Below are positions 11,328 through 12,267 of a stretch of 12,267 nt of DNA, in pieces. The position numbers were made by a program, and so were the translations under genes. The stretch's first letter is position 1; each line of letters starts with the position of its first letter. The notes beneath the pieces are model-generated. The model saw only the letters and a program-made list of their open reading frames with translations, ran no database searches and had not been told where the DNA came from. The stretch comes from JBOGJG01 sp050747825 (GTDB lineage: Bacteria > Acidobacteriota > UBA6911 > RPQK01 > JBOGJG01): positions 1 through 12,267 of the forward strand of contig JBOGJG010000307.1 in assembly GCA_050747825.1 (NCBI GenBank), read 5' to 3'.

Positions 11328-12095
11328 ATGCATGGGGGATTCCCATTGAAGCACTGGCTCCTCGGCGCGCTTAGTGCCGCCTGCCTTAGTGTCATCTTGC
11401 CAGTCTCTGCTAACGCGCAATTTTACGTCCGCTCGCCCGATGTGGAGAAGGGTGAACTCGCGATCGAGGAGCATGGCGCGATTTACTCAGGGCCGGGAGA
11501 GGAAGAGCGGCGCAGGCAATCCCACGAGGTCGAGCTGAAATACGGCTTCACCGACCGGTGGGAAGGGATCGGAGAGGGCTTCTTCCGCCAGGATATTGGC
11601 GAGAGTCTCGAAGCCAGACAATTCGAACTTGGCGCCCAATACGAACTCATTGAACGTGAGGGCGATGGACTGGGGGTCGCCTTCCGCGCGATCTACGAAT
11701 TTGCGCTTCAGGACGACTCGCCCGACGAGATCCTGTTCGGCCCGCTCGCCAAATATGTCATCGGCCGCGACTCGCTCACCATGAACGCCTTCTTCGTTGG
11801 GCAGCTTGGAGACGAGGCGGAGGTCGACAGCCTGGAACTCAAGGTCAATTGGCGGCTGAAGCATGAGCTGACCGAAAAGTGGGGCCTTGGCGTCGAGGGC
11901 TATAGCGAGATCGAGGATCTCTCACATGCGGGAACCTTCGACGATCAGAAGCACCGCGTGGGCCCAGTCGCCTATTACGAAACCGGCGGCCACGGGGGAA
12001 GGCCCGAATGGGAGTTCGCCGCCGGCACATTGTTCGGCGTTTCAGAGGCGACGTCCGACGTAACCTTCAAATTCGACGCTGAAGTTAAGTTCTAG
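11328..12095 (+). CDS. Outer-membrane beta-barrel-type exported protein
   Basis: The product (255 residues from ATG 11328) has a signal peptide (KHWLLGALSAACLSVILP..., cleavage likely at ANA-QF) and then alternating hydrophilic and aromatic strands: VELKYGFTDRWEGIGEGFFR, FELGAQYELIER, AFRAIYEFALQ, LFGPLAKYVIG, LTMNAFFVGQLG, LELKVNWRLKHELTEKWGLG, and VGPVAYYETGG. It ends in Phe (KFDAEVKF), as outer-membrane barrels do. The paired-strand pattern suggests about ten or more strands. A TTG at 11346 with GGGGGA six bases upstream would give a cleaner signal peptide (MKHWLLGALSA) and may be the true start. The frame is also open upstream to 11127, without family resemblance. No specific function or ligand is seen; it is a conserved-looking hypothetical outer-membrane protein. 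Confidence 0.75.
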   Translation: MHGGFPLKHWLLGALSAACLSVILPVSANAQFYVRSPDVEKGELAIEEHGAIYSGPGEEERRRQSHEVELKYGFTDRWEGIGEGFFRQDIGESLEARQFELGAQYELIEREGDGLGVAFRAIYEFALQDDSPDEILFGPLAKYVIGRDSLTMNAFFVGQLGDEAEVDSLELKVNWRLKHELTEKWGLGVEGYSEIEDLSHAGTFDDQKHRVGPVAYYETGGHGGRPEWEFAAGTLFGVSEATSDVTFKFDAEVKF

Positions 12096-12142
12096 ACGCC
12101 ATGCTGTGCTTGCTGTGCATGTCGGCTCCTGATGCTGTGGAC

Positions 12143-12212
12143 GGCTCCTCCACCCGGCACATCAGTGCCACTGATGTGGGGGCTGTTAGAGCTCCCACGA
12201 TTCGGAGGAGCC
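12143..12212 (+). promoter_or_regulatory. Folded leader of the IS110-type transposase, masking its ribosome binding site
   Basis: An outer 9-bp perfect stem (GGCTCCTCC 12143-12151 with GGAGGAGCC 12204-12212) encloses two hairpins: CACATCAGT/ACTGATGTG (12158-12166, 12170-12178) and GGGGCT/AGCTCC (12179-12184, 12190-12195, one G-U pair). The right arm of the outer stem is the ribosome binding site six bases before the transposase ATG. IS110-family elements carry their non-coding guide (bridge) RNA next to the transposase, so this may be part of that RNA, a translation block, or both. Confidence 0.6.
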
Positions 12213-12216
12213 AATC

Positions 12217-12267
12217 ATGCAAGCGGTTACCACAATCGGTCTCGACATTGCCAAGTCGGTATTTCAG
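12217..12267 (+). CDS. IS110-family transposase, 5' end only
   Basis: Seventeen codons are present, MQAVTTIGLDIAKSVFQ, cut by the window edge. The T-x-G-x-D-x-x-K pattern is the start of the DEDD (RuvC-like) catalytic domain of IS110-family transposases, with Asp10 as the first catalytic acid. GGAGGAG lies six bases before the ATG but sits in a stem. These enzymes recombine the element into target DNA guided by a structured bridge RNA encoded in the element. Whether the gene is complete cannot be seen. Confidence 0.8.
   Translation, partial: MQAVTTIGLDIAKSVFQ

Larger units (their letters stand above)
12143..12267 (+). mobile_element. IS110-family insertion sequence, left part only
   Basis: The window ends inside an insertion sequence identified by the transposase N-terminus and its structured leader. 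The exact left end is not visible; IS110 elements usually lack clear terminal inverted repeats, and it may lie left of 12143, between the outer-membrane gene stop at 12095 and the first stem. Confidence 0.6.

Overview
The window reads as accessory or chromosomal-edge DNA of an alphaproteobacterium, most likely of the order Hyphomicrobiales (a Mesorhizobium- or Bradyrhizobium-like rhizobium). This rests on high GC, the style of the citrate synthase, nicotinate phosphoribosyltransferase and DUF429 proteins, many very small Hyphomicrobiales-type hypothetical genes, a perfect sigma-EcfG (general stress) promoter, and an IS110-family transposase at the right edge. This is judged by eye; no search was run.

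Left part (1-4000): a complete citrate synthase gene whose second catalytic histidine is a tyrosine; a 52-residue gene on the opposite strand; a GlsB/YeaQ-type small membrane protein; a remnant of a TauE/SafE exporter; and a leftward two-gene unit encoding a small cysteine-containing exported protein and an orphan periplasmic solute-binding protein.

Middle part (4000-7480): a gene-poor, repeat-rich stretch with many genes under 100 codons. It holds two families of hairpin elements. One is a pair of direct repeats offset by 177 bp. The other is a three-hairpin element present as an inverted pair (4667-4748 and 7394-7477) with the terminator hairpins facing outward. Between the inverted copies lie small genes on both strands, one frameshifted by an exact 13-bp tandem duplication, a DUF429 gene with a clear terminator, and a possible tRNA 3'-end remnant.

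Right part (7480-12267): a perfect sigma-EcfG promoter drives a decayed thiamine-diphosphate-enzyme start. Then come two tandem paralogous small genes, an MBL-fold (RNase Z-like) pseudogene with a one-base deletion, and a leftward pncB-pncA unit for NAD salvage (nicotinamide to nicotinate to nicotinate mononucleotide). A divergent outer-membrane-type protein follows, and the window ends in the first 17 codons of an IS110-type transposase behind a strongly folded leader that hides its ribosome binding site.

There are at least four broken genes (TauE/SafE, the 13-bp duplication gene, the thiamine-diphosphate enzyme, the MBL-fold gene), plus an altered citrate synthase and a mobile element. Together they suggest a region under relaxed selection with repeated insertion and deletion. 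The best candidates for something undescribed are the two covarying hairpin families and the His-to-Tyr citrate synthase.
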